Below are positions 49,869 through 57,871 of a stretch of 64,000 nt of DNA, piece after piece; the first letter of the stretch is position 1; the number at the start of each line of letters is the position of its first letter. The notes beneath the pieces are model-generated. The model worked only from the letters and a program-made list of their open reading frames with translations. It did not search any database and had not been told where the DNA came from. The position numbers were made by a program, and so were the translations under genes. The stretch is from assembly GCA_900547475.1 (NCBI GenBank), contig URGW01000010.1, forward strand, positions 1 to 64,000. The letters run 5' to 3'. The DNA comes from an uncultured Clostridium sp. (GTDB lineage Bacteria; Bacillota; Clostridia; Clostridiales; Clostridiaceae).

Positions 49869-50309
49869 ATGAAACTTCATGAATTAAAGCCAGCAGCTGG
49901 TAGCAAAAAAGCTCCTAAGAGAGTTGGTAGAGGTACTGGTTCAGGTTTAGGAAGAAACGCTGGTAAAGGTGAAAAAGGACAAAAAGCTAGATCAGGCGGT
50001 GGAGTTAGACCAGGATTTGAAGGTGGTCAAATGCCATTATATAGAAGACTTCCTAAGAGAGGATTCACTAATATCTTCGCTAAGAAAATTGTTTCTATCA
50101 ACGTTGATAGATTAAACATATTCGAAAACGGCACAGTAGTAACTCCAGAATTATTACTTGAAACAAGAGTAATATCTAAAGTTTTAGACGGAGTTAAGAT
50201 ATTAGGAAACGGAACATTAGAAAAGAGCCTAACTGTACAAGGATGCAAGATGTCTAAGGCAGCGGCTGAAAAGATAGAAGCAGCTGGAGGAAAAGTTGAG
50301 GTGATGTAA
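49869..50309 (+). CDS. rplO: Ribosomal protein L15
   Basis: A 146-residue late-assembly protein with a long Gly/Lys-rich N-terminal extension (RVGRGTGSGLGRNAGKGEKGQKARSGGGVRPGFEGGQMPLYRRLPKRGF region, about residues 20-68) that penetrates the 50S core. GAGGAGGTGCACTAAGAT precedes the ATG. One base separates its stop from secY. Confidence 0.97.
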   Translation: MKLHELKPAAGSKKAPKRVGRGTGSGLGRNAGKGEKGQKARSGGGVRPGFEGGQMPLYRRLPKRGFTNIFAKKIVSINVDRLNIFENGTVVTPELLLETRVISKVLDGVKILGNGTLEKSLTVQGCKMSKAAAEKIEAAGGKVEVM

Positions 50310-50310
50310 T

Positions 50311-51588
50311 ATGCTATCAACCCTACGTAATGCCTGGAAGGTTCCGGAACTAAGAAAAAGATTTTTATGGACGATATTTTTAGTAGCAATTTTCAGGATA
50401 GGAATACATATTCCAGTTCCTGGAATTGATACTAGTTATTTAAGCTCAATGACTAACTCTGGTGGGTTGCTTGGGTTTTACAATTTAATATCAGGAGGAG
50501 CTTTAAGTAAATTTAGTATATTTGCATTAAGTGTTTCACCTTATATTAATGCATCAATCATAATGCAATTATTAACAATTGCAATTCCATCTTTAGAACA
50601 ACTTTCTAAGGAAGGTGAAGAAGGTAGAAAGAAAATTCAATCTATTACAAGATATGCTTCTATAGCAATTGGATTTGTATTAGCAATTGGAATTTACTCA
50701 ATGATTGCAGCACAAGGTGCAGCAAGTGGATTAGGAACAGCTCAAAAAGTTGTGGTACTAATTTCATTAGTAGTAGGATCTACTTTCTGTATGTGGCTTG
50801 GTGACCAAATAACTCAAAAAGGATTTGGAAATGGAGTTTCAATATTAATATTCGTTAATATAGTATCTCAATTACCTACAACTTTAATGTCATTATTTAC
50901 ATTAAAAGAAGCAGGTGAAATTTCTATAATAGAAATAGGATTATTCTTAATTGGTGCATTAGCACTATTAGCAGTTACAATTTACTTCTCATTAGCAGAG
51001 AGAAGAGTGCCAATCCAATATGCTGGTAAGGCAGTAGGTGCTAAGGTTATGAAGGGGCAATCCACTCATATACCATTAAGTATAATAGGATCAGCAGTTA
51101 TTGCAATAATATTTGCAATGTCTGTAATGATGTTCCCTGAAACAATAGCTAATTTCTTCCCTAATAAGGGTTGGTCTAAATGGATATTAGAAAGTTCATA
51201 CAGTATTTTTAATAAAAATACATGGATGTATCCAGTTTGTTATGCGGTATTAACAGTATTCTTTACTTGGTTCTATACTCAAATAACATTTAAACCAGAT
51301 GAAATGGCTGAAAATCTTCATAAGTCTGCAGGTTTTGTACCAGGTGTAAGACCAGGTGAAGCTACAGAGAAGTATTTTGAAAGAGTACTTACAAAAGTAT
51401 CTTTAATCGGGGGATTATTTGCAGCATTACTAGCTGTTACTCCAATATTAATTAGTAATTATACAGCTTTAAGTGGAATTCAATTTGGTGGAACGTCATT
51501 ATTAATCTTAATTGGAGTTGGTTTAGATTTTTCTAGACAATTAGATTCACAATTAGTTATGAGACACTATCAAGGATTCTTAAAATAG
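50311..51588 (+). CDS. secY: Preprotein translocase subunit SecY
   Basis: A 425-residue, ten-helix channel protein. Plug and helix 2 region IPVPGIDTSYL...ISGGALSKFSIFALSVSPYINASIIMQLL is conserved, and the cytosolic loops SLAERRVPIQYAGK and KPDEMAENLHKSAGFVPGVRPGEAT bind ribosome or SecA. Its RBS (GAGGTGATGTAAT) lies in the end of rplO. Partner SecE is at 24421-24657. Confidence 0.98.
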   Translation: MLSTLRNAWKVPELRKRFLWTIFLVAIFRIGIHIPVPGIDTSYLSSMTNSGGLLGFYNLISGGALSKFSIFALSVSPYINASIIMQLLTIAIPSLEQLSKEGEEGRKKIQSITRYASIAIGFVLAIGIYSMIAAQGAASGLGTAQKVVVLISLVVGSTFCMWLGDQITQKGFGNGVSILIFVNIVSQLPTTLMSLFTLKEAGEISIIEIGLFLIGALALLAVTIYFSLAERRVPIQYAGKAVGAKVMKGQSTHIPLSIIGSAVIAIIFAMSVMMFPETIANFFPNKGWSKWILESSYSIFNKNTWMYPVCYAVLTVFFTWFYTQITFKPDEMAENLHKSAGFVPGVRPGEATEKYFERVLTKVSLIGGLFAALLAVTPILISNYTALSGIQFGGTSLLILIGVGLDFSRQLDSQLVMRHYQGFLK

Positions 51589-51611
51589 ATTTTATAATGG
51601 AGATGATGCCC

Positions 51612-52262
51612 GTGAAGATAGTATTATTAGGTCCTCCTGGGGCTGGAAAAGGAACACAGGCAAAATCAATTAGTAATAGATACTCTATACCACATATTTC
51701 TACTGGGGATATCTTTAGAAAAAATATTTCAGAAGAAACCCCTTTAGGAATAGAAGCTAAGCAATATATTGACAATGGTCAATTAGTGCCAGATGAAGTA
51801 ACTATTAATATGGTTAAAGATAGACTAACATGGGAAGACTGTAAAAATGGTTATCTATTAGATGGTTTCCCAAGAACTGTTGCTCAAGCAGAAGCTCTAC
51901 AAGAGTTTTTAGATTCAAGAAATGAAAACTTAGATACAGCTTTATGTATCGAAGTACCTAGCAGTTTCATACTTGAAAGAATGACAGGAAGAAGAGTTTG
52001 TTTATCATGTGGAGCTAGTTATCATATCAAGTTTAATCCACCAGCTGTTGATGGAGTTTGCGATGTTTGTGGTAATAACATTATCCAAAGAAAGGATGAT
52101 GTTGAAGAAACAGTAAAAGAGAGATTAGATGTCTATGAAAGACAAACACAACCACTGATTGATTTTTATAAAGAGAAAAACTTACTTTCCACAGTAGATG
52201 GAACAAAAGCTATTAATGAAGTATTCGAAGGTATCTGTGATATATTAGGGAGTGCAAACTAA
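51612..52262 (+). CDS. adk: Adenylate kinase (zinc-LID type)
   Basis: A 216-residue AMP kinase that keeps adenine nucleotides in balance. P-loop GPPGAGKGTQ at residues 7-16, DGFPRT near residue 84, and a LID with CLSC...CDVC (zinc type found in Gram-positives). The frame is open from ATG 51597, but GGAGATGA is the RBS and GTG 51612 gives the standard MKIVLLG start. Its stop overlaps the map start. Confidence 0.97.
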   Translation: MKIVLLGPPGAGKGTQAKSISNRYSIPHISTGDIFRKNISEETPLGIEAKQYIDNGQLVPDEVTINMVKDRLTWEDCKNGYLLDGFPRTVAQAEALQEFLDSRNENLDTALCIEVPSSFILERMTGRRVCLSCGASYHIKFNPPAVDGVCDVCGNNIIQRKDDVEETVKERLDVYERQTQPLIDFYKEKNLLSTVDGTKAINEVFEGICDILGSAN

Positions 52263-53011
52263 TGATTATTATCAAAAATGATAAAGAAATCGACCTAATG
52301 AGGATTGCAGGAAGAATTGTAGCAGAAACTCTACTACTTGTTGAAAAAAAAGTTAAACCAGGAATAACTACTGCTGAATTAGATAGGATAGCAGAAGAAT
52401 TTATAACTAAGCATGGGGCGATACCTTCATTTAAAGGGCTCTATGGATTTCCTGCTTCACTATGTATATCTGTTAATGAGCAAGTAGTTCATGGAATACC
52501 AGGAGGGTATGTATTAAAAGAGGGAGATATAGTTAGTGTAGATTGTGGAGCACATATTAATGGCTTTCATGGTGATGCAGCAAGAACATTTGCTGTAGGC
52601 AATATTTCAGAAGAAGCAAATAAACTTATAAAAGTTACAGAGGAATCTTTCTTTAAAGGTTTGGAATTTGCTAAAGTAGGAAATAGACTAACTGATATTT
52701 CACATGAAATACAACGCTATGTTGAGGCTTCAGGTTTCTCAGTTGTAAGAGATTTCGTAGGTCACGGGATAGGAAGAAGTGTCCATGAGGATCCAGAAAT
52801 TCCTAACTTCGGAAGACCAGGCCGAGGTCCAAAATTAGTTGCTGGTATGACTTTAGCTATAGAACCTATGGTTAATATGGGAACATATAGAGTAGCTACT
52901 TTAGGTGATGATTGGACAGTAGTCTCAGCAGATAAGAGCCTTTCGGCTCACTACGAAAACACTGTTGTAATTTTACCAGATGGACCGGAGATATTAACAC
53001 TGATTAAATAA
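52262..53011 (+). CDS. map: Methionine aminopeptidase, type I
   Basis: A 249-residue metalloenzyme that removes the initiator Met. The pita-bread fold ligands are seen in VDCGAHINGFHGDAARTF (two Asp), DFVGHGIGRSVHEDPEIPN (His), IEPMVNMG (Glu) and HYENTVVI (Glu). TAATG overlap with adk; RBS GGGAGTGC is inside the end of adk. Confidence 0.97.
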   Translation: MIIIKNDKEIDLMRIAGRIVAETLLLVEKKVKPGITTAELDRIAEEFITKHGAIPSFKGLYGFPASLCISVNEQVVHGIPGGYVLKEGDIVSVDCGAHINGFHGDAARTFAVGNISEEANKLIKVTEESFFKGLEFAKVGNRLTDISHEIQRYVEASGFSVVRDFVGHGIGRSVHEDPEIPNFGRPGRGPKLVAGMTLAIEPMVNMGTYRVATLGDDWTVVSADKSLSAHYENTVVILPDGPEILTLIK

Positions 53012-53018
53012 GTGTTGC

Positions 53019-53070
53019 TTAGTTATAAATTCGCATGATACCAAAAGGTGGCTTGTAGATTTATGACTAA
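53019..53070 (+). promoter_or_regulatory. Hairpin before the KOW gene
   Basis: TTAGTTATAAAT (53019-53030) pairs with ATTTATGACTAA (53059-53070), one wobble, around a 28-nt loop rich in GGTGG. It lies about 17 bp before the RBS of the KOW protein gene. Confidence 0.55.
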
Positions 53071-53094
53071 GGTAATCATCGAGGTGAAAGAAAT

Positions 53095-53376
53095 TTGCAA
53101 AACAATGACTTAATTGGGAAAATTGTTCTTTCAAAATGCGGAAGAGATAAAGATCATTATTACGTTATTGTTGATAAAGTTGATGATGATTATTACCTTC
53201 TAAGTAATGGAAGTAATAAGACAATTCAGATGCCTAAGAAGAAAAAGATAAAACATTTTATTGTTTTAGAAAATGTAGATGATGAGATTAAAGCATCAAT
53301 TATATTAAAGGATAAAGGTACTGATTTAAAAATTAAAAGATTTCTAAAACTAAAAGGCATTGTTAAGGAGGGTTGA
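53095..53376 (+). CDS. KOW-domain RNA-binding protein (L14e-like)
   Basis: A 93-residue protein. It starts with a KOW-type segment LIGKIVLSKCGRDKDHYYVIVDKVDDDYYLLSNG and continues with a basic KKKKIKHF stretch, as in the small L14e-like KOW proteins encoded between map and infA in clostridia. TTG start after GAGGTGAAAGAAA. It overlaps no neighbour; infA begins 8 bp after its stop. Biological role unknown, presumably ribosome or RNA linked. Confidence 0.85.
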   Translation: MQNNDLIGKIVLSKCGRDKDHYYVIVDKVDDDYYLLSNGSNKTIQMPKKKKIKHFIVLENVDDEIKASIILKDKGTDLKIKRFLKLKGIVKEG

Positions 53377-53383
53377 TTACCTT

Positions 53384-53602
53384 ATGTCAAAAGATGATGT
53401 AATAGAAATGCAAGGTGTAGTCTTAGAGGCTTTACCAAATGCTATGTTTCAAGTTGAGTTAGAAAGTGGTCATAAAATTTTAGCTCACATATCAGGAAAA
53501 TTAAGAATGAACTTCATAAGAATTCTACCTGGAGATAAGGTTACTATAGAGCTTTCTCCATATGACCTAACAAGAGGAAGAATTACTTGGAGAGCAAAAT
53601 AA
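53384..53602 (+). CDS. infA: Translation initiation factor IF-1
   Basis: A 72-residue OB-fold factor that blocks the A site during initiation. SKDDVIEMQGVVLEALPNAMFQVELESGHKILAHISGKLRMN and GDKVTIELSPYDLTRGRITWR are exact family features. AAGGAGGGTTGATTACCTT favours ATG 53384 over the longer in-frame start. Confidence 0.98.
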   Translation: MSKDDVIEMQGVVLEALPNAMFQVELESGHKILAHISGKLRMNFIRILPGDKVTIELSPYDLTRGRITWRAK

Positions 53603-53643
53603 GGTAAGATAACTTACCATAAATTACACAAGGAGGGTTAGCG

Positions 53644-53757
53644 ATGAAAGTAAGACCATCAGTTAAGCCTATTTGCGAAAAGTGCAAGATTATAAGAAGA
53701 AAAGGAAGAGTAATGGTAATCTGTGAAAATCCTAAGCACAAGCAAAAACAAGGCTAA
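53644..53757 (+). CDS. rpmJ: Ribosomal protein L36, zinc form
   Basis: A 37-residue protein read directly. CEKC near residues 11-14, a later Cys and His (CENPKH) form the C-C-C-H zinc site of the C+ type. AAGGAGGGTTAGCG precedes ATG 53644; TAA at 53755-53757. Confidence 0.97.
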   Translation: MKVRPSVKPICEKCKIIRRKGRVMVICENPKHKQKQG

Positions 53758-53800
53758 TATAATTTAATATTAGGCAGAATAATTTACAAATATTAATATG

Positions 53801-53829
53801 TTGACTTTTTTTTGAAAGTTCAATATTAT
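53801..53829 (+). promoter_or_regulatory. Internal promoter of the alpha operon
   Basis: TTGACT (53801-53806), a 17-bp spacer and TATTAT (53824-53829), in a 213-bp gap between rpmJ and rpsM. It would add transcription of rpsM-rpsK-rpsD-rpoA-rplQ. Confidence 0.65.
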
Positions 53830-53858
53830 TATATAGGCGTTTAAATCAGCTTATTAAT

Positions 53859-53900
53859 TTTAGGTACGGCTGACAATAAGTTTTTAACTTATTGACCTAA
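53859..53900 (+). promoter_or_regulatory. Alpha operon leader hairpin
   Basis: TTAGGT (53860-53865) pairs with ACCTAA (53895-53900), and AATAAG pairs with CTTATT above an uneven internal loop (ACGGCTGAC against G). It lies between the internal promoter and rpsM. Known alpha operons are controlled by S4, and rpsD is in this operon. Confidence 0.55.
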
Positions 53901-53970
53901 GATTTTAATATAAATTTACCAAAAGCAAAAATAAAAAATTGCATTTCAATAAACAGGAGGTGTAAGTTCA

Positions 53971-54339
53971 ATGGCAAGAATAGCAGGAGTTGACCTACCA
54001 AAGGAAAAAAGAGTTGAAATAGGTCTAACATATATATACGGAGTTGGTTTATCTACTTCTCAAAAGATATTAGCTACTACTGGAATTAATCCAGATACTA
54101 GAATTAAGGATCTTACTGAGGATGAAGTAAATGAAATCAGAAACTATGTAAACAAGAACTTAATGGTTGAAGGTGACTTAAGAAGAGATGTTGCTTTAAA
54201 CATTAAGAGATTAGTTGAAATAGGTTGTTATAGAGGAATCAGACATAGAAAAGGTCTTCCAGTTAGAGGACAAAAAACTAAGACTAACGCTAGAACTAGA
54301 AAAGGTCCTAAGAAGACTATCGCAAATAAGAAGAAGTAG
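53971..54339 (+). CDS. rpsM: Ribosomal protein S13
   Basis: A 122-residue 30S head protein at the subunit bridge. MARIAGVDLPKEKRVEIGLTYIYGVG start and RGIRHRKGLPVRGQKTKTNARTRKGP near the end are typical. CAGGAGGTGTAAGTTCA precedes the ATG. Confidence 0.98.
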   Translation: MARIAGVDLPKEKRVEIGLTYIYGVGLSTSQKILATTGINPDTRIKDLTEDEVNEIRNYVNKNLMVEGDLRRDVALNIKRLVEIGCYRGIRHRKGLPVRGQKTKTNARTRKGPKKTIANKKK

Positions 54340-54354
54340 TGAGGAGGGATTTCG

Positions 54355-54750
54355 ATGGCTCAAAAAGTCAAAAAGACTACTAGAAGAAGAAAAGAAAGAA
54401 AGAATGTTGAGCATGGTGCTGCACACATCCAATCAACTTTCAATAACTCAATAGTTACTTTAACTGATGCGGCTGGAAATGCTTTATCATGGTCAAGTGC
54501 TGGAGCTTTAGGTTTCAGAGGTTCAAGAAAGAGCACACCATTTGCATCTCAAATGGCAGCAGAAACTGCAGCTAAAGCAGCTATGGAACACGGTTTAAAG
54601 AGTATAGAAGTATACGTTAAAGGACCAGGTGCTGGTAGAGAAGCAGCTATAAGATCATTACAAGCTGCAGGTTTAGAAGTAACTCTAATTAAAGACGTTA
54701 CTCCAATTCCACACAACGGATGTAGACCACCGAAGAGAAGAAGAGTCTAA
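54355..54750 (+). CDS. rpsK: Ribosomal protein S11
   Basis: A 131-residue platform protein. Basic N-terminus, GAAHIQSTFNNSIVTLTDAAGNALSWSSAGALGFRGSRKSTPFA, and the DVTPIPHNGCRPPKRRRV end are diagnostic. GAGGAGGGATTTCG precedes the ATG, 15 bp after rpsM. Confidence 0.98.
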   Translation: MAQKVKKTTRRRKERKNVEHGAAHIQSTFNNSIVTLTDAAGNALSWSSAGALGFRGSRKSTPFASQMAAETAAKAAMEHGLKSIEVYVKGPGAGREAAIRSLQAAGLEVTLIKDVTPIPHNGCRPPKRRRV

Positions 54751-54781
54751 TTATATTTAAATTCAACAGGAGGTGTAACGA

Positions 54782-55402
54782 ATGGCAAGATATACTGGAG
54801 CTACATGTAGATTATGTAGAAGAGAAGGTCAAAAGCTATTCCTTAAGGGAGATAGATGTTATACAGATAAATGTGCTTTCGTAAGAAGAAGCTATGCACC
54901 AGGACAACACGGAGCAGCTAAGAAGAAGTTATCTAACTACGGAGTACAATTAAGAGAAAAGCAAAAAGCTAGAAGAATATACGGTGTTTTAGAAGGTCAA
55001 TTCAGAACTTACTATGAAAAGGCTGACCACATGAAGGGAATCACTGGTGAAAACTTATTAATGTTACTAGAAATGAGATTAGATAACGTTGCGTACAGAT
55101 TAGGATACGGTGCTTCAAGAAACGAAGCTAGACAATTAGTTACTCATGGTCATTTCTTAGTAAATGGTAAGAAAGTTGATATTCCATCATACAAGGTATC
55201 AGTTAATGATGTAATATCTGTTTGCGAAAAGAGCAGAGGAACTGAAAAGTTCAAGACTTTCGTAGAAAATCCAAAGACATTACCAAAATGGTTAGAAGCT
55301 AACGTTGAAAACTATGAAGGTAAAGTAGTTGCTGCGCCAGCTAGAGAAGACATTGACGTACCAGTTAACGAAACTCTAATTGTCGAATTATACAGCAAAT
55401 AA
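54782..55402 (+). CDS. rpsD: Ribosomal protein S4, zinc-binding type
   Basis: A 206-residue primary 16S rRNA-binding protein. The N-terminus has CRLC and two further cysteines (residues about 9, 12, 26, 31), the zinc-binding C+ form. An S4 domain (MRLDNVAYRLGYGASRNEARQLVTHGHFLVNGKKVDIPSY) follows. Being in the alpha operon, unlike Bacillus where rpsD stands alone, it can regulate the operon as in E. coli. Confidence 0.97.
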   Translation: MARYTGATCRLCRREGQKLFLKGDRCYTDKCAFVRRSYAPGQHGAAKKKLSNYGVQLREKQKARRIYGVLEGQFRTYYEKADHMKGITGENLLMLLEMRLDNVAYRLGYGASRNEARQLVTHGHFLVNGKKVDIPSYKVSVNDVISVCEKSRGTEKFKTFVENPKTLPKWLEANVENYEGKVVAAPAREDIDVPVNETLIVELYSK

Positions 55403-55444
55403 TAAATTAATATTTTTAATATTAAGATATTATACTAGATTATT

Positions 55445-55482
55445 AAATGGAATCAGTTGCCCTCGTAATAAGGTTGCCATTT
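55445..55482 (+). promoter_or_regulatory. Hairpin before rpoA
   Basis: AAATGG (55445-55450) pairs with CCATTT (55477-55482), continued by AATC with GGTT after one bulge. It lies 9 bp before the rpoA RBS in the rpsD-rpoA gap of 102 bp. Confidence 0.5.
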
Positions 55483-55504
55483 TATATACAAGGAGGGTTT
55501 GTAC

Positions 55505-56452
55505 ATGTTAGAAATAGAAAAGCCAATAATTGAGTGTATAGAATCAAATGAAGATGGTACATATGGTAAATATGTAGTTGAACCATTAGAAAGAGGATAT
55601 GGTATTACACTTGGAAATGCGATGAGAAGAATTCTTTTATCATCACTTCCAGGTGTAGCTACTACATCAATTAAAATTGATGGAGTGCTTCATGAATTCT
55701 CAACTGTACAAGGGGTTAAGGAAGATGTTACTGAGTTAATTCTTAACATTAAATCTTTAGCACTTACAATGGAAGGCGAAGGTCCACAAACTATTTATAT
55801 AGATGCAAAAGGACCTGGAGTTGTTACAGGTGCAGACATTAAGACTGATGGAAATGTTGAAGTTATAAACAAAGATTTACACATAGCAACTCTTGATGAA
55901 AATGGAAGACTGTATATGGAATTAACAGTTAATAGAGGAAGAGGATATGTTACTCAAAATAAAAATAAGAGTGATTCATTACCAATTTCAGCAATAGCTA
56001 TTGATTCTATCTACACTCCAGTTAAGAGAGTTAACTTTACTGTTGACAATACTAGAGTTGGTCAAATCACTGATTATGACAAATTAACACTTGAGATTTG
56101 GACTAATGGAACTATTAAAATAGATGAAGCTATAAGCTTATCAGCTAAGATTTTAATAGAGCACTTCAAATTATTTATGTCATTAGGCGTTGCAACTAAT
56201 GATGTTGAAATTATGATTGAAAAAGAAGAAGATAAAAAGGAAAAAGTACTAGAAATGACTGTTGAAGAACTAGATCTTTCAGTTAGATCTTATAACTGCT
56301 TAAAGAGAGCTGGAATCAATACAGTTCAAGAACTTGCTGGTAAATCAATGGATGATATGATGAAGGTAAGAAATCTAGGAAAGAAATCCTTAGAAGAAGT
56401 TGAAAGAAAGCTTAAGGAATTAGGTTTAGCCTTAAAACTAAGCGACGAGTAG
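55505..56452 (+). CDS. rpoA: RNA polymerase subunit alpha
   Basis: A 315-residue subunit. N-terminal domain with EPLERGYGITLGNAMRRILLSSLPG (dimer and assembly), a linker near residue 235, and a C-terminal domain with LDLSVRSYNCLKRAGINTVQELAGKS that binds UP elements. AAGGAGGGTTTGTAC places the start at ATG 55505, not at the TTG at 55499. Confidence 0.98.
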   Translation: MLEIEKPIIECIESNEDGTYGKYVVEPLERGYGITLGNAMRRILLSSLPGVATTSIKIDGVLHEFSTVQGVKEDVTELILNIKSLALTMEGEGPQTIYIDAKGPGVVTGADIKTDGNVEVINKDLHIATLDENGRLYMELTVNRGRGYVTQNKNKSDSLPISAIAIDSIYTPVKRVNFTVDNTRVGQITDYDKLTLEIWTNGTIKIDEAISLSAKILIEHFKLFMSLGVATNDVEIMIEKEEDKKEKVLEMTVEELDLSVRSYNCLKRAGINTVQELAGKSMDDMMKVRNLGKKSLEEVERKLKELGLALKLSDE

Positions 56453-56464
56453 GGAGGTAAATCC

Positions 56465-56806
56465 ATGGCAGGTTATCGTAAGTTAGGTCTTTCTACAGAC
56501 CAAAGAAGAGCTATGTTAAGAAGTCTTGTTACTAGCTTCTTAAAGCATGGTAGAATTGAAACTACTGAAACTAGAGCTAAAGAAGCTAGATCTATAGCTG
56601 AAAAGATGATTACTCTTGCAAAAAGAGGAGATCTTCACGCTAGAAGACAAGTTTTAGCTTACGTTTTAGAAGAAGATGTAGTTAAGACATTATTTGATGA
56701 AATCGCTCCAAAGTACGCTGAAAGAAACGGCGGATACACTAGAATGATCAAAAAGGGTCCTAGAAGAGGAGACGGAGCTGAAGTTGTTATACTTGAATTA
56801 GTATAA
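56465..56806 (+). CDS. rplQ: Ribosomal protein L17
   Basis: A 113-residue protein near the tunnel exit. MAGYRKLGLSTDQRRAMLRSLVTSFLKHGRIETTETRAKE start is diagnostic; NGGYTRMIKKGPRRGDGAEVVILELV ends it. GGGAGGTAAATCC precedes the ATG. Last gene before the operon terminator. Confidence 0.98.
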   Translation: MAGYRKLGLSTDQRRAMLRSLVTSFLKHGRIETTETRAKEARSIAEKMITLAKRGDLHARRQVLAYVLEEDVVKTLFDEIAPKYAERNGGYTRMIKKGPRRGDGAEVVILELV

Positions 56807-56815
56807 TTTCACTCT

Positions 56816-56847
56816 GGGGATTAAGTTTAACTTAATCCCCATTTTTG
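56816..56847 (+). terminator. Terminator of the S10-spc-alpha superoperon
   Basis: GGGGATTAAG pairs with CTTAATCCCC around TTTAA, followed by ATTTTTG. Confidence 0.93.
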
Positions 56848-56924
56848 TATACAAAAATATAAAGATAGTTATTAAATATTTTTTATTTTAAAATATGAGA
56901 AAAATAGTGACTTAAGTGAAATAC

Positions 56925-56952
56925 TTGTAATTAATTGATGCTTATATATAAT
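56925..56952 (+). promoter_or_regulatory. Promoter of ecfA1-ecfA2-ecfT-truA
   Basis: TTGTAA (56925-56930), a 16-bp spacer and TATAAT (56947-56952), about 75 bp before ecfA1. Confidence 0.55.
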
Positions 56953-57028
56953 TAAGTTATGGAAATTTATATAAAATTTATATAACTTAATTATATAATT
57001 TAATAATGCTACTAAAGGAGGGATATAT

Positions 57029-57871
57029 ATGGAAAAAATGATAGAGTGTAAAAATGTAGTATTTAAATATTCTACAGGTGAAGAAGGAATAGAAAAATTA
57101 GCTATAGATGGATTAAATCTAGAGGTTAGTAAAGGTGAATTTTTAGTAATATTAGGGCATAACGGATCAGGAAAATCAACAGTAGCAAAGCATATGAATG
57201 CGTTATTAACTCCTACTGAGGGAACTGTTATAGTTAATGGGCTAGATACAGCAAATGTAAATAATACATGGGATATAAGATCTACTGCTGGAATGGTGTT
57301 TCAAAATCCAGATAATCAATTAGTGGCTACTATAGTGGAAGAAGATGTAGCATTTGGACCAGAAAATTTAGGTATTCCACCGCAAGAAATTAGACAAAGA
57401 GTTGATGATGCATTAGAAAAAGTTGGAATGAGTGAATATAAAAGACATGCACCTCACTTGTTATCTGGTGGTCAAAAACAAAGAATTGCTATTGCAGGAA
57501 TATTAGCCATGAAACCTAAATGTATAATTTTTGATGAACCTACAGCGATGCTTGATCCATCAGGAAGAAAAGAAGTAATTAATAGTATTAAGGAGTTAAA
57601 TAAGAATCATGGAATAACTGTGATATTAATAACTCACTATATGGATGAAGCGGCAGAAGCTGATAGAGTTATAGTAATGGATAAAGGAAAAGCTATCATT
57701 GAAGGTATTCCACGTGATGTTTTTTCACATGTTGAAACCATGAAAAAAATAGGTTTAGATGTTCCACAGGTGACAGAAATATGTTATGAGCTTAGAAAAG
57801 CTGGGATAGATATAGATACTAAAATTTTAAATGTGAATGAGATGGTGAATGCATTATGTCAATTAAAATAG
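57029..57871 (+). CDS. ecfA1: ECF transporter ATPase EcfA1
   Basis: A 280-residue ABC ATPase of a group II energy-coupling factor module that serves several vitamin or metal S-components. Walker A GHNGSGKST (about residues 42-50), Q-loop FQNPDNQLV, signature LSGGQKQR and Walker B CIIFDEPTAMLDP are present. GGAGGGATATAT precedes the ATG. Overlaps ecfA2 by 16 bp. No S-component is in the window. Confidence 0.95.
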   Translation: MEKMIECKNVVFKYSTGEEGIEKLAIDGLNLEVSKGEFLVILGHNGSGKSTVAKHMNALLTPTEGTVIVNGLDTANVNNTWDIRSTAGMVFQNPDNQLVATIVEEDVAFGPENLGIPPQEIRQRVDDALEKVGMSEYKRHAPHLLSGGQKQRIAIAGILAMKPKCIIFDEPTAMLDPSGRKEVINSIKELNKNHGITVILITHYMDEAAEADRVIVMDKGKAIIEGIPRDVFSHVETMKKIGLDVPQVTEICYELRKAGIDIDTKILNVNEMVNALCQLK

